Below are positions 1 through 8,919 of a stretch of 64,000 bases of DNA, piece after piece. Both the position numbers and the translations under genes were made by a program. The stretch's first letter is position 1. Each line of letters opens with the position of its first letter. The stretch is from Streptomyces albus subsp. albus (GTDB lineage Bacteria; Actinomycetota; Actinomycetes; Streptomycetales; Streptomycetaceae): NCBI RefSeq assembly GCF_000725885.1, contig NZ_JODR01000013.1, forward strand, positions 62,001 through 126,000, given 5' to 3'. Below the pieces are notes generated by a model, which was not told the origin of the DNA, made no database searches, and saw nothing but the letters and a program-made list of their open reading frames with translations.

Positions 1-887
1 GACCTGCGCCGTCGAGCCGGGCGAGGTACGCACGGACGCCGACTTCCCGATCGCCGTCGCGCACGGCCCCGAGGCGCTCGCCGAGGCCGACACGGTCGTG
101 GTGCCCGCCAGCCACGAGGCGGAGGCGACGGAGGCCACCGGCGTCCTCGCCCCGAAACTGCGCGAGGCGCTGGAGGGGATCCGGCCCGGCGCCCCTATCG
201 CCTCCATCTGCACGGGCGCGTTCGTCCTGGCGGCGGCGGGACTGCTGGACGGCAGACGCGCGACCACCCACTGGATGTCCGCGGACAGCTTCCGCGCCCT
301 CTACCCGCGCGTCCGCCTCGACGCGGACGTGCTCTACGTGGACGAGGGCACCGTCCTCACCTCGGCCGGTGAGGCGGCCGGCCTCGATCTGTGCCTGCAC
401 ATGGTGCGCGCGGACCACGGCTCGGCCGTCGCCAACGAGGTGGCCCGCCGCACCGTGGTGCCGCCCCACCGGGACGGCGGGCAGGCCCAGTTCAGCCCGG
501 CGCCCGGTGCCCGAGCCGCGCGTCTCCTCCACCGCCACCGCACGCGCCTGGGCCCTGGCCCACCTCGACCAGCCCCTCACCCTCCGCGAACTGGCCCGCC
601 AGGAGTCCATGAGCGTGCGCACGTTCACCCGGCGCTTCCGCGAGGAGGTCGGGATGACTCCGCTGCGCTGGCTGACCCGGCAGCGGCTGGAGCACGCCCG
701 TCACCTGCTGGAGGAGACGGACCTGCCCGTCGAAAGGGTGGCCGCGGACTGCGGGTTCGGCACCGCGGCCTCCCTCCGCCAGCACTTCCACGCGGCCCTC
801 GGCGTCTCCCCCCGCGCCTACCGCCGCACGTTCCGGGCGCGGGACGACGGCGAGCCGGACGACGGGGCCGACGGGGCAGCCGCGTAG
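1..887 (+). pseudogene. GlxA-family transcriptional regulator (DJ-1/PfpI + AraC HTH), 5'-partial and frameshifted
   Basis: The gene enters the window already open. The first part is read in the frame beginning at base 2 and matches the DJ-1/PfpI-like (class I amidotransferase) domain of GlxA-type AraC regulators, with the conserved stretch ICTGAFVLAAAGLLDGR and the typical THW motif. The second part, ending at 887, is a complete AraC double helix-turn-helix (RTFTRRFREEVGMTPLRWL, then the second helix pair ending SPRAYRRTF). The two parts lie in different frames. The switch sits near 497-501: removing one G there gives the usual family junction (QAQFSPRPVPEP). Either this is a real 1-bp insertion that kills the gene or a sequence error. 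Such regulators sense small metabolites and control nearby catabolic genes; the target here is unknown. Confidence 0.8.
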
Positions 888-1047
888 GCGGGACGGGACA
901 ACCGGGCGGTCCCACCGGCGTGGCGGTGCGGTGACGGTTGCCCCTTGTTTGCGTGCCCGGCCAGGGCGAGCGTGGACGCGATGCGGCGCCGCCCATGCGG
1001 GAGCGGGCACGGTGCCCGTGCGGCCGGCGACAGCCGGGCGGCTTGGA

Positions 1048-1629
1048 TCAGTCCAGCGACGCGGTTGCCGCACGCAGGTCTTCCAGGGCTGCCAGTGCGT
1101 GCGGCGCGAGCCCTTCCGTGCCGTTGTCAGGATCACTTTCGGTCCACTGCGCGTATCCCCGTTTGAACGCGAGGACTCCCATCTCCGCCGCGAGATGAGC
1201 GGTCGTCTCGGGGACGCCGCGGGCGGTGAGCGCGGCAGTCATGGCAGCCGCGAGACCGACACTCTTGAGGGCATCGCGCTCTTGCAGTTCGGTGCTGGCC
1301 GCCACGGCCGCCTTGAGGCGGGGGCCGAGTTCGCGGTTCGCCGGGCCCATGGCGCCCGATGCGCGCTCGAGACCGGCCGCCACCGCCTGGAGCGGCCCGG
1401 CGCTCGCGGGGGCCTCGGTGATGCCGTCGGCGAGCAGCCTGCTGAGCGTCTCCTGGCCGGCGACGAGTACCTCGCGCTTGTCGGAGAAGTACCGGAAGAA
1501 GGTGCTCCTGGTGACACCGGCGCGCTCCGCGATCTGCGTCACCGTGGTGGCGTCGTATCCCTGCTCGGTGAACAGGTCGACGGCTGCGACGACGAGTCGC
1601 TGGGCCGCTCCCGGTTGCCATCTAGCCAT
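1048..1629 (-). CDS. TetR/AcrR family transcriptional regulator
   Basis: 193-residue repressor with a clear N-terminal TetR DNA-binding domain at about residues 8-55 (AERAGVTRSTFFRYFSDKREVL recognition helix region) and a diverged helical ligand-binding domain. It is transcribed away from the reductase gene at 1718, with 88 bp between the two starts. That gap carries two near-identical 26-bp palindromes (1642-1703), the expected footprint of a TetR dimer. The straightforward reading is that this protein represses its divergent neighbour and probably itself. The inducing ligand cannot be read from sequence. Confidence 0.93.
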   Translation of the reverse strand: MARWQPGAAQRLVVAAVDLFTEQGYDATTVTQIAERAGVTRSTFFRYFSDKREVLVAGQETLSRLLADGITEAPASAGPLQAVAAGLERASGAMGPANRELGPRLKAAVAASTELQERDALKSVGLAAAMTAALTARGVPETTAHLAAEMGVLAFKRGYAQWTESDPDNGTEGLAPHALAALEDLRAATASLD

Positions 1630-1641
1630 GGGACCAGGATA

Positions 1642-1703
1642 AGTGATGAGACACCTGTCGCATCACCCTGTATGGTCAGTGATGAGACACCTGTCTCATC
1701 ACT
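1642..1703. promoter_or_regulatory. Two tandem palindromic operators, probable TetR sites
   Basis: Two 26-bp elements start exactly 36 bp apart. The second (1678-1703) is a perfect palindrome: arms AGTGATGAGACA and TGTCTCATCACT around CC. The first (1642-1667) has the same left arm, and its right arm differs at two bases. They lie between a divergent TetR gene and its neighbour. The symmetry and position are seen directly; binding by the adjacent TetR is inferred. Confidence 0.85.
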
Positions 1704-1717
1704 TTCAGGGAGAGCTC

Positions 1718-2599
1718 ATGCATGTCTTCGTCACCGGTGGGACCGGCACCATCGGCTCCGCCGTCGTCGCCGAACTGCTCGGCAACGGCCACACCGTTCT
1801 CGCACTGGCTCGCTCGGACGGCTCCGCGCAGGCTCTCGAACGCGCCGGCGCGAAGGTGCTGCGCGGAGAACTGGCCGACCTCGACGTCCTGCGGTCCGGC
1901 GCAGCCCAGTGCGACGGCGTGATCAGTCTGGCGTTCGGACGCGACTACGGCAGTCCGGAGGCGCTCGCCCGGGCCATCGCCGAGGAGAGTGCCGCTCTCG
2001 CCACGCTGGGGCGGGAACTGATCGGCAGCGACCGCCCGATCGTCACGGTCTCCGGCACGCCGTGGGTTCCCGGACGCGCCTCCGTGGAGGCCGATCCGCT
2101 GCCGACCGACGGGCCGGTGGGCGGCCGTGGCCGTTCGGTCAACGCCCTGCTGGACCTCGCCTCGCGCGGTGTGCGCAGCACGGCTGTCCGCATGCCGCGC
2201 ACAGTCCACAACGAAGGCAAGGGCGGATTCGCGGGCCTGCTGACCGATCAGGCGCGCCGCACCGGGGTCGCCGGCTACCCGGGCGACGGCACCCAGCGCT
2301 GGCCGGCCGTGCACGCGCGCGACGCAGCGGTTCTGTTCCGTCTGGCCCTCGAGTCCGCACCGGCCGGGACTGCCTGGCACGCCGTCGGCGACGAGGGCGA
2401 CGCGGTGCGGGACATCGCCGCGGTCATCGGCCGGCGACTCGGCCTGCCCGTCGAGGAGGTCCCGCAGGAGAACTTCGGCCCGTTCGGTCCCATCTTCGCC
2501 ATGGACCAGCCGGCCTCCAGCGCCCACACCCGCAAGGTCCTCGGATGGCAGCCGGCCCACCCCGGCCTCCTCGAGGACCTGGAGCGCATTCAGCCCTGA
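1718..2599 (+). CDS. SDR/NAD(P)-dependent epimerase-reductase-like protein
   Basis: 293-residue extended short-chain dehydrogenase. It begins MHVFVTGGTGTIGSAVV, the glycine-rich Rossmann motif at the extreme N-terminus, and ends with the VLGWQPAHPGLLEDL segment typical of NAD-dependent epimerase/NmrA-like reductases. A GTG at 1643 is in frame, but the ATG at 1718 is preferred: it follows an AGGGAGA ribosome binding site and lies outside the operator region, and the product then starts at the Rossmann fold. Proteins of this type reduce or epimerise small carbonyl or sugar substrates. The substrate is not identifiable. Likely controlled by the divergent TetR at 1048-1629. Confidence 0.9.
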   Translation: MHVFVTGGTGTIGSAVVAELLGNGHTVLALARSDGSAQALERAGAKVLRGELADLDVLRSGAAQCDGVISLAFGRDYGSPEALARAIAEESAALATLGRELIGSDRPIVTVSGTPWVPGRASVEADPLPTDGPVGGRGRSVNALLDLASRGVRSTAVRMPRTVHNEGKGGFAGLLTDQARRTGVAGYPGDGTQRWPAVHARDAAVLFRLALESAPAGTAWHAVGDEGDAVRDIAAVIGRRLGLPVEEVPQENFGPFGPIFAMDQPASSAHTRKVLGWQPAHPGLLEDLERIQP

Positions 2600-2674
2600 C
2601 ACCCTCACCGCCGTCTCCATCCGGCCTGGCGAGGTGGTCCGGAGGCAACACACCAGCGCCCCCGGCGGCCGGCT

Positions 2675-3760
2675 TCAGAAGGTGAGCACTCCGCGGGCCA
2701 GCCGTCCTCGGCGGGCGTCCGCCGCGGCGCGGTCGAACTCCTCCACCGGGTAGACCTCGGTGACCAGCTCGTCCAGCAGCAGCCGGCCCCGCCGGTAGAG
2801 GTCGGCGTACAGGGCGATGTCACGCGGCGGCCGGGAGGAGCCGTAGCGGCAGCCCAGGATCGACTTGTCCAGGAAGAGCCCGGCGGGCACGAACGCGGCC
2901 TCGGCGTCGGCCGCGGGCATGCCCAGCAGCACCGCCTGGCCGCGCCGGTCCAGCAGTTCCACGGCCTGCCGCACCAGGGCCGTGCTGCCGACGCACTCGA
3001 AGGTGTGCGCCGCGCCGTCCGGCAGCACCTTCCGTACGGCGGCCAGGGTGTCCGCACCGGAGTCGGCGCCCTGGCCCGCGGTCACGAAGTGGGTGGCGCC
3101 GAAGCGCCGGGCCACCTCCTCCTTGGCCGGGTTGGCGTCGACGGCGACGATGGGGCCGGCGCCCGCGATCCGCGCGCCCTGGAGGACGTTCAGCCCGATC
3201 CCGCCCACGCCGAGCACCACCACCGACTCGCCCTGCCCGACCTTCGCCCGGTTGAGGACGGCACCGACACCGGTGAGGACGGCGCAGCCGATGAGCGCGG
3301 CCGAGGTGAGGGGGATCTCCTTCGGCACGGGGACGGCCTGCACGGCCCGTACTACGGTGCGTTCGGCGAACGCGGACGTCGCCGCGAAGGCGTACAGCTC
3401 CTCGCCGCCCCGCCGGAACGGCTTGGCGGGCCGCCCGATGGCGCGGCGGCACATGGTGGGCCGGCCCCGCGCGCACTCGGGGCAGGCGCCGCAGTTGGCG
3501 ATGGTGGAGAGCGCCACGTGGTCGCCGGGCGCCACGTGCCGCACCCCCTCGCCGACCGCCTCGACCACACCGGCGCCCTCGTGGCCGAGGACGACGGGGC
3601 GGGGGAAGGGGATCGTGCCGTCCACGACGGACAGATCGCTGTGGCACAGTCCGGCGGCGCGGATGCCGACGGCGACCTCGCCGGGGCCCGGGTCGCGGAC
3701 GTCGAGGTCACCGACCACGCGGGCGCCCGCCCCGGCGCCGTCCAGGACGACGCCTCTCAT
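2675..3760 (-). CDS. Zinc-dependent alcohol dehydrogenase (MDR superfamily)
   Basis: 361 residues, a normal length for the family. Catalytic zinc ligands are visible as Cys39, His60 (with Glu61) and Cys159; structural zinc ligands are Cys90, Cys93, Cys96 and Cys104. The NAD-binding Rossmann motif is GVGGIGLNVLQG. It oxidises a primary or secondary alcohol to the aldehyde or ketone with NAD. The next gene upstream (3855-5396) is an aldehyde dehydrogenase, so the pair would convert an alcohol to a carboxylic acid that could be activated by the acyl-CoA ligase at 13628. It is the last gene of the leftward group 7590 to 2675. Confidence 0.93.
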   Translation of the reverse strand: MRGVVLDGAGAGARVVGDLDVRDPGPGEVAVGIRAAGLCHSDLSVVDGTIPFPRPVVLGHEGAGVVEAVGEGVRHVAPGDHVALSTIANCGACPECARGRPTMCRRAIGRPAKPFRRGGEELYAFAATSAFAERTVVRAVQAVPVPKEIPLTSAALIGCAVLTGVGAVLNRAKVGQGESVVVLGVGGIGLNVLQGARIAGAGPIVAVDANPAKEEVARRFGATHFVTAGQGADSGADTLAAVRKVLPDGAAHTFECVGSTALVRQAVELLDRRGQAVLLGMPAADAEAAFVPAGLFLDKSILGCRYGSSRPPRDIALYADLYRRGRLLLDELVTEVYPVEEFDRAAADARRGRLARGVLTF

Positions 3761-3854
3761 GCCGTCCGCCCCGTGCGGGTGCGGGCCGGTGCGGAGTGCG
3801 GCTTGTGGGTCATCGGTGCGCTCCCTTCCCGCGGGGCCCGTGCCGGGTCCGCGG

Positions 3855-5396
3855 TCATGACGGCCAGACGATCGACTGGAGTTCGCTGTAGGCGTGCAGT
3901 CCGAACGAGCCGCCGTCGCGGCCGATCCCGGACTCCTTGAAGCCGCCGAACGGTGTCTCGGGGTGCCGCTGCACGGTGTTGATGCCGACGTTGCCGCTGC
4001 GCAGCCGGCCCGCGAGCCGCCAGGCGCGGCCGGTGTCGCCGCCGAAGACGTAGTCGTGGAGCCCGTAGGGGGTGCTGTTGGCGAGGCGTACGGCCTCCTC
4101 GTCGTCCTCGAAGGGGAGGACCACGACGACGGGCCCGAACAGTTCCTCGCGGGCCACGGTCATCTCCGGGGTGACGTCGGTCAGGAGGGTGGGCGCCACG
4201 TAGTAGCCGGTGGCGGGCTGGGCGGGCCGCTGCCCGCCCGCCCGTACGGTGGCGCCCTCGCGGCGCGCCTGCGCGATGTGCGCCTCGACCCGCTCGCGCT
4301 GGGCGGCCGAGATCAGCGGCCCGACGACGGTGCGCTTGTCCCGGGGGTCGCCGACGGTCAGCGCGGAGGCGTAGCGGGCCAGTTCGGTCACGAAGGCGTC
4401 GTGGTGGCTGCGGTGGACCAGCGCACGGGTGGGGGCGGTGCAGATCTGGCCGCTGTGGAACGTCCACGTGGAGGCGATCGCGGTCAGTGCCGCCTGCCGG
4501 ATGCGGTCGTCGGCGTCGTCCAGCACGAGCGCGGCGCCCTTGCCGCCGAGTTCCATCAGGGTGCGTTTCATGTCGCGGCCCGCACGCTCGGCAATCTTCT
4601 TGCCGACGGCGGTGGAACCGGTGAAGCTGATCATGTCCACATCGGGGTGGGCGACCAGGGCCTCGCCCGGCCCGGGACCCGAGCCGGTGACCACGTTGTA
4701 GAGCCCGTCCGGCAGTCCGGCCTCCTTCAGCACCGGCCCCAGCTCCAGACAGCTGAGCGGGTCCTGCTGCGCGGGCTTGCACACCACCGCGTTGCCCATG
4801 GCGAGGGCGGGCGCAACCTTCCCGGCCAGGTTGACGACGGGGAAGTTGTAGGAGGTGATGCAGCCGACCACGCCCATGGGACGGCGTACGGCCGCCGCCC
4901 CGATCAGCCCGCCGGGGGCCAGCGCGCTGGCGGCCACGGGCCGGGGCGCCAGCGGCACCGTGTCGGACTCCAGCGCGCCGCGCGCGTAGCGGCGGAAGCG
5001 TTCGGCGGCGGTCGGCAGTTGCATTCCGCGCGCGACCGCGCGGGTGGCGCCGGTCTCGGCCTGGAGCAGCGGCAGCAGTGCCGGGCCGCGCTCCTCGATC
5101 AGGTCCGCGATCCGCTCCAGCACCCGGGAGCGTTCCCGGGCGGGCGCTGCGGCCCATTCCTGCTGGGCGGCGCGGGCCGCGCGCACGGCGGCGTCGATCT
5201 CCTCGGCACCGCCCTCGGGGGCCCGGCCGACGGGCAGTTCGGTCGCCGGGTCGGTGACGGGGTAGTGGCCGCGTGCGGACGGCTGCCAGGCACCGCCGAT
5301 CCAGTGCCCGTAGCTGCGCGGCTCCTCGCCAGGCGGCCGGCCGGCGGCGCCGGGTGCTTCGGTGGCCGGCGGGGCCGGCGTGCTCGCTTCCGTCAC
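3855..5396 (-). CDS. Aldehyde dehydrogenase family protein
   Basis: 513-residue NAD(P)-dependent aldehyde dehydrogenase. Catalytic Cys319 lies in SGQICTAPTR, the general base Glu282 in MELGGKG, and the coenzyme-binding SFTGST motif at 258-262; a C-terminal NTVQRHPETPFGGFKESGIG segment completes the family signature. The GTG start overlaps the stop of the upstream acyl-CoA dehydrogenase as GTGA, so the two are translationally coupled. The N-terminal 30 residues are Pro/Ala-rich and not part of the fold. In this cluster it most likely oxidises the aldehyde made by the alcohol dehydrogenase at 2675-3760. Confidence 0.94.
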   Translation of the reverse strand: MTEASTPAPPATEAPGAAGRPPGEEPRSYGHWIGGAWQPSARGHYPVTDPATELPVGRAPEGGAEEIDAAVRAARAAQQEWAAAPARERSRVLERIADLIEERGPALLPLLQAETGATRAVARGMQLPTAAERFRRYARGALESDTVPLAPRPVAASALAPGGLIGAAAVRRPMGVVGCITSYNFPVVNLAGKVAPALAMGNAVVCKPAQQDPLSCLELGPVLKEAGLPDGLYNVVTGSGPGPGEALVAHPDVDMISFTGSTAVGKKIAERAGRDMKRTLMELGGKGAALVLDDADDRIRQAALTAIASTWTFHSGQICTAPTRALVHRSHHDAFVTELARYASALTVGDPRDKRTVVGPLISAAQRERVEAHIAQARREGATVRAGGQRPAQPATGYYVAPTLLTDVTPEMTVAREELFGPVVVVLPFEDDEEAVRLANSTPYGLHDYVFGGDTGRAWRLAGRLRSGNVGINTVQRHPETPFGGFKESGIGRDGGSFGLHAYSELQSIVWPS

Positions 5397-6616
5397 GTGT
5401 GCGCCTCTCTGGGCAGGCCCAGTGCGTGCTGGGCGATCAGGTCACGCTGGATCTCGTCGGAGCCGCCGTAGAGGGTGTCGGCCCGGGTGAAGAGGAACAG
5501 CCGTTGGAGCGCGTCGAGTTCGTAGGGCCGTCGCGGTGTCCAGTCGCGCGGGCCGAGGGCCGCGGCGGCACCGCGCACCCGGACGGCCAGTTCGCCGAGC
5601 CGCTGGTGCCAGCCGCCCCACAGCAGCTTGGCGACGCTGGGCGCCCCCGGTACGGCGGTGCTGTCGGCCCCGCCCAGGGTGCGCAGCGCGTGCCGGCGCA
5701 TGGTGCGCAGTTCGGCCCAGGCCCGCACCAGTTCTTCGCGCAGCACCGGGTCGCGGTCGGCGGCGCCTTCGGCCAGGGCCAGGCCGAGCACCTGGTCGAG
5801 TTCGGCGGCGAAGCCGATCTGCTGGACGAGGGTGGAGGCGCCCCTCTCGCGGGCGAGCAGCGCGGTGGCGACCCGCCAGCCGTCGCCCTCGGCTCCGACG
5901 AGGTGCCCGGCCTTCGCCAGGGCGCCGTCGAAGAAGACCTCGTTGAACTCGGCCGTGCCCGACATCTGGCGGATGGGCCGCACCTCGATGCGGCCCGGCT
6001 GGTCCATCGGCACCAGCAGGAAGGACAGGCCCCGGCGGCGGTGCGAGCCGGGTTCGGTGCGGGCGAGGACGAAGCACCAGTCGGCCTCGTGGGCGAGGGA
6101 CGTCCAGATCTTCTGGCCGGTGATGCGGTAGCGGCTGCCGGCGGGTCCGGATTCCCGTACGGCGCTGGTGCGGACGGCCGCCAGGTCGGAGCCGGCGTCG
6201 GGTTCGCTGTAGCCCTGGCACCACAGTTCCTCGCCGCGGGCGACGGCGGGCAGGAACCGGGCGCACTGTTCGTCGGTGCCGTGTGCCAGCAGGGTGGGGG
6301 CGAGCAGGTTCTCGCCGATGTGGCCGACGCGGGCGGGGGCGCCCGCGCGGGCGTACTCCTCGGCCCAGACGACCTGCTGGACGACGGTGGCGTGGCGGTT
6401 GCCGAAGGTGCCGCGGGCCCGGTCCCAGCCGAGGCCGATCCAGCCGCCGCGGCCCAGCTCGCGCTCCCAGCGGCGGCGTACGGTGCTGGCCTGGTGCTCG
6501 CTGCCGGGCCCGCCCTGCCCGGCCGCCGCCGCGTAGTCGCCGGTCAGCCGTTCGGCGAGCCAGGTGCGGGCCTGGGCCCGGAACTCCTCGTCCTGCGGGG
6601 TGAAGCCGAAGTCCAC
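5393..6616 (-). CDS. Acyl-CoA dehydrogenase
   Basis: 407 residues beginning VDFGFTPQDEEFRAQARTWL (GTG at 6616, preceded by GAGAGGGGA); the frame is open far upstream but homology starts here. The middle domain has WCQGYSEPDAGSDLAAVRTSA and ITGQKIWTSLAHEADWC (FAD and substrate binding), and the C-terminal domain ends YGGSDEIQRDLIAQHALGLP. It is a FadE-type flavoenzyme that introduces the alpha,beta double bond into an acyl-CoA, passing electrons to ETF. The usual catalytic glutamate position of medium-chain enzymes is Gly here, as in several actinobacterial FadE paralogues that place the base elsewhere. Coupled to the downstream aldehyde dehydrogenase by a 4-bp overlap. Confidence 0.92.
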   Translation of the reverse strand: MDFGFTPQDEEFRAQARTWLAERLTGDYAAAAGQGGPGSEHQASTVRRRWERELGRGGWIGLGWDRARGTFGNRHATVVQQVVWAEEYARAGAPARVGHIGENLLAPTLLAHGTDEQCARFLPAVARGEELWCQGYSEPDAGSDLAAVRTSAVRESGPAGSRYRITGQKIWTSLAHEADWCFVLARTEPGSHRRRGLSFLLVPMDQPGRIEVRPIRQMSGTAEFNEVFFDGALAKAGHLVGAEGDGWRVATALLARERGASTLVQQIGFAAELDQVLGLALAEGAADRDPVLREELVRAWAELRTMRRHALRTLGGADSTAVPGAPSVAKLLWGGWHQRLGELAVRVRGAAAALGPRDWTPRRPYELDALQRLFLFTRADTLYGGSDEIQRDLIAQHALGLPREAHT

Positions 6617-6678
6617 GTGCGTCCCCTCTCCCCTGCCGGCGCTCCCGGGGCGCACTGCCCGGTTGGCGGCCGGCGGGT

Positions 6679-7590
6679 TCAGGCGTTGGGGCGGTCCTGG
6701 CGGGCGGCGGCCTCGGCCATCTCGGTGAGCCGGGCCAGCATGGGCATGGGGTCCTGTCCGACGGTGCCGGGCAGGAAGTCGGCCAGGCGCTCGGGCGTCC
6801 AGGGGCCCTCGCCGTAGGCGGCCCGCAGTTCGCGGGGCTGCGCCCATACGGCGATCTTGGGCCCGGCGACGGTGTAGACCTGGCCGGTGATCCCCTCCTG
6901 CCTGGCCCGCTCGCTGAGCAGGTAGACGACCAGCGGTGCGACGTCCTCCGGTTCGCCGATCTCGGCCAGTTCCATGGGGACGCCGGCGGACATCCGGGTG
7001 CGGGCCACGGGGGCGACGGCGTTGGCGGTGACGCCGTACTTGTGGAGTCCCAGGGCCGCGCTGCGGACCAGCGAGATGATGCCGCCCTTGGCCGCCGCGT
7101 AGTTGGCCTGGGAGACGGAGCCCTGGTGGTTGCCGCTGGTGAAGCCGATGAGGGTGCCGCCGCGCTGGCGGCGCATGACGGCGCTGGCGGCGCGGAAGAC
7201 GGTGAAGGTGCCCTTGAGGTGGGTGGCGACGACGGGGTCCCACTCCTCCTCGCTCATGTTGAAGAGCATGCGTTCGCGCAGGATGCCGGCGACGCAGACG
7301 GCGCCGTCGAGGCGGCCGTAGCGGGACAGGGCGGTGTCCACGACCCGCTGTCCGCCGTCCATGGTGGAGATGTCGTCGGCGACGGCGACGGCCTCGCCGC
7401 CGGCGGCGGTGATCTCCTTCACCACCGTCTCGGCGATCTCGCTGTGCGGTTCGGCGCCGTCGACCGAGACGCCGTAGTCGTTGACGACGACCTCGGCGCC
7501 CTCCGCCGCGCAGGCCAGCGCCACGGCGCGGCCGATGCCGCGGCCGGCGCCGGTGACGGCCACGACCTTTCCGGCCAAGAAGTTGCCCAC
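6679..7590 (-). CDS. SDR family oxidoreductase
   Basis: 303-residue classical short-chain dehydrogenase. The cofactor motif TGAGRGIG is at residues 13-20, and the active site is Ser152 with Tyr164 and Lys168 (YAAAK). The C-terminal tail of about 60 residues is longer than in 250-residue SDRs and resembles the (3R)-hydroxyacyl-CoA dehydrogenase domain of multifunctional beta-oxidation proteins. That suits a place next to an acyl-CoA dehydrogenase. First gene of the leftward group 7590-2675; its promoter region faces the cyclase gene at 7701 and contains a palindrome (7612-7628). Confidence 0.92.
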   Translation of the reverse strand: MGNFLAGKVVAVTGAGRGIGRAVALACAAEGAEVVVNDYGVSVDGAEPHSEIAETVVKEITAAGGEAVAVADDISTMDGGQRVVDTALSRYGRLDGAVCVAGILRERMLFNMSEEEWDPVVATHLKGTFTVFRAASAVMRRQRGGTLIGFTSGNHQGSVSQANYAAAKGGIISLVRSAALGLHKYGVTANAVAPVARTRMSAGVPMELAEIGEPEDVAPLVVYLLSERARQEGITGQVYTVAGPKIAVWAQPRELRAAYGEGPWTPERLADFLPGTVGQDPMPMLARLTEMAEAAARQDRPNA

Positions 7591-7611
7591 GTCCCGCCCC
7601 CTCCCGGAGTT

Positions 7612-7628
7612 TCTGACGACCCGTTAGA
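7612..7628. promoter_or_regulatory. Palindrome TCTGACG-ACC-CGTTAGA, shared with the 13.5-kb promoter region
   Basis: 17-bp imperfect inverted repeat with 7-bp arms and one mismatch, in the divergent region between the SDR and cyclase genes. Nearly the same element occurs at 13515-13531 and, with the same core, at 13593-13609. Seen directly. The regulator is not identified; TetR-type by symmetry and spacing. Confidence 0.6.
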
Positions 7629-7700
7629 TTCTTGGGCAGGTGCCGTCCGAACACAAGACCCGTACGGCATCGCCCCCAACGACAGTCCGCGGGAGGACAG

Positions 7701-8636
7701 ATGACCGTGCCGGCCCAGTGCCCCGAGTTCGCCGAGATCGCCGCACGGGTCAACAACTGGGGACGGTGGGGCGCCGACGACGAGAACGGCACCCTCAACC
7801 TGATCACCGACGAGGTCGTCCGGCAGGCGGCGGCCACCGTCCGCACCGGCCGCCGGGTACCGCTCGCGCTGCCGCTCCAGCAGGACGGCGTACAGACCGG
7901 GATGATCCCGGGGAGGGTGAACCCGCTGCACACCATGGTCGCGGTCAACCTGGAGATGTTCGGCCCCGGCACCGTCGCCACCAGCGACGACGTCGTCACC
8001 ATGGGGCTCCAGGCCGCCACCCACTGGGACGGTCTGGCCCATGTGTCGGCCGGCGGGAAGCTCTACAACGGCCGCCCCGCCGCCACCGTCACCGCGCACG
8101 GCGGCGCCACCGTGTGCGGCATCGAGAAGACGCGCCCGCTGGTGTCCCGCGGCGTCCTCCTCGACGTACCCCGCGCCCTGGGCCTGGAGCGGCTGCCGGG
8201 CGACCACGCGGTGACGCCGGACGATCTGGCGGCGGCCGAGGAGTTCGCCCGGGTCCGAGTCGGCGCGGGGGACGTCGTCCTGGTGCGCACCGGGCAGCTG
8301 CGCCACTACCTCGCCGGGGACAAGCACGGCTACGCCCACCCGTCGCCCGGGCTGTCGATCCGCACGCCCGAGTGGTTCCACGCCCGCGATGTGGCCGCCG
8401 TCGCCAACGACACGCTCACGTTCGAGATCGTGCCGCCCGAGATCGAGGACCTGTGGCTGCCCGTGCACGCCCTCCACCTGGTGGAGATGGGCATGCTCCA
8501 GGGCCAGAACTGGAACCTGGAGGAGCTCTCACGGGTCTGCGCCGAGGAGGGCCGCCACGCCTTCCTGCTCACCGCCCAGCCGGAGCCGTTCACCGGCGGT
8601 ACGGGCGCCCCGGTGGCGCCGGTGGCCGTCCTGTAG
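7701..8636 (+). CDS. Cyclase family protein (kynurenine formamidase-like hydrolase)
   Basis: 311 residues. The start ATG at 7701 follows GGGAGGA with ideal spacing; the frame is open to 7632, but that part is not conserved. The metal-binding signature of PF04199 is present as THWDGLAH (His108, Asp110, His114), with later conserved segments PGLSIRTPEWFH and LPVHALHLVEMGML. Family members are Mn/Zn-dependent amidohydrolases or lactonases, such as isatin hydrolase and kynurenine formamidase. Divergent from the SDR at 6679-7590 with a shared 110-bp promoter region containing the 17-bp palindrome, so probably co-regulated with the catabolic cluster. Substrate unknown. Confidence 0.9.
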   Translation: MTVPAQCPEFAEIAARVNNWGRWGADDENGTLNLITDEVVRQAAATVRTGRRVPLALPLQQDGVQTGMIPGRVNPLHTMVAVNLEMFGPGTVATSDDVVTMGLQAATHWDGLAHVSAGGKLYNGRPAATVTAHGGATVCGIEKTRPLVSRGVLLDVPRALGLERLPGDHAVTPDDLAAAEEFARVRVGAGDVVLVRTGQLRHYLAGDKHGYAHPSPGLSIRTPEWFHARDVAAVANDTLTFEIVPPEIEDLWLPVHALHLVEMGMLQGQNWNLEELSRVCAEEGRHAFLLTAQPEPFTGGTGAPVAPVAVL

Positions 8637-8674
8637 CGCGCCGCGTCCGGGGCGGGCCGGTGGCCGGGCACAGC

Positions 8675-8729
8675 CGGGTGGCGGTGCGCCGGTACGCGCC
8701 CCGAGCACGGTACGGCGTACCGCCACCCG
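8675..8729. terminator. Hairpin between convergent genes, probable bidirectional terminator
   Basis: CGGGTGGCGGT at 8675-8685 pairs perfectly with ACCGCCACCCG at 8719-8729, and the inner arms (GCGCCGGTAC / GTACGGCGT) extend the stem with one bulge. It lies between the cyclase gene ending at 8636 and the leftward gene ending at 8920. No U-tract, as is normal in Streptomyces. Confidence 0.65.
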
Positions 8730-8919
8730 ACTCCGGCGCTCGGGGCCCTGCCTCACTCGGAGGTGGCGCCGGACCGCGACCCGCACTCGCCGAGGAACCT
8801 CACGCACCTCGGCGTCCCCTCACGGCGAATCGCTCCACCCAAGGGTGATCAGCCCGCCACGACACGTCAACACCTGGTCTGGACTTTGGAGTTTATGTCC
8901 GTTTTGACCCGGCGCATCA

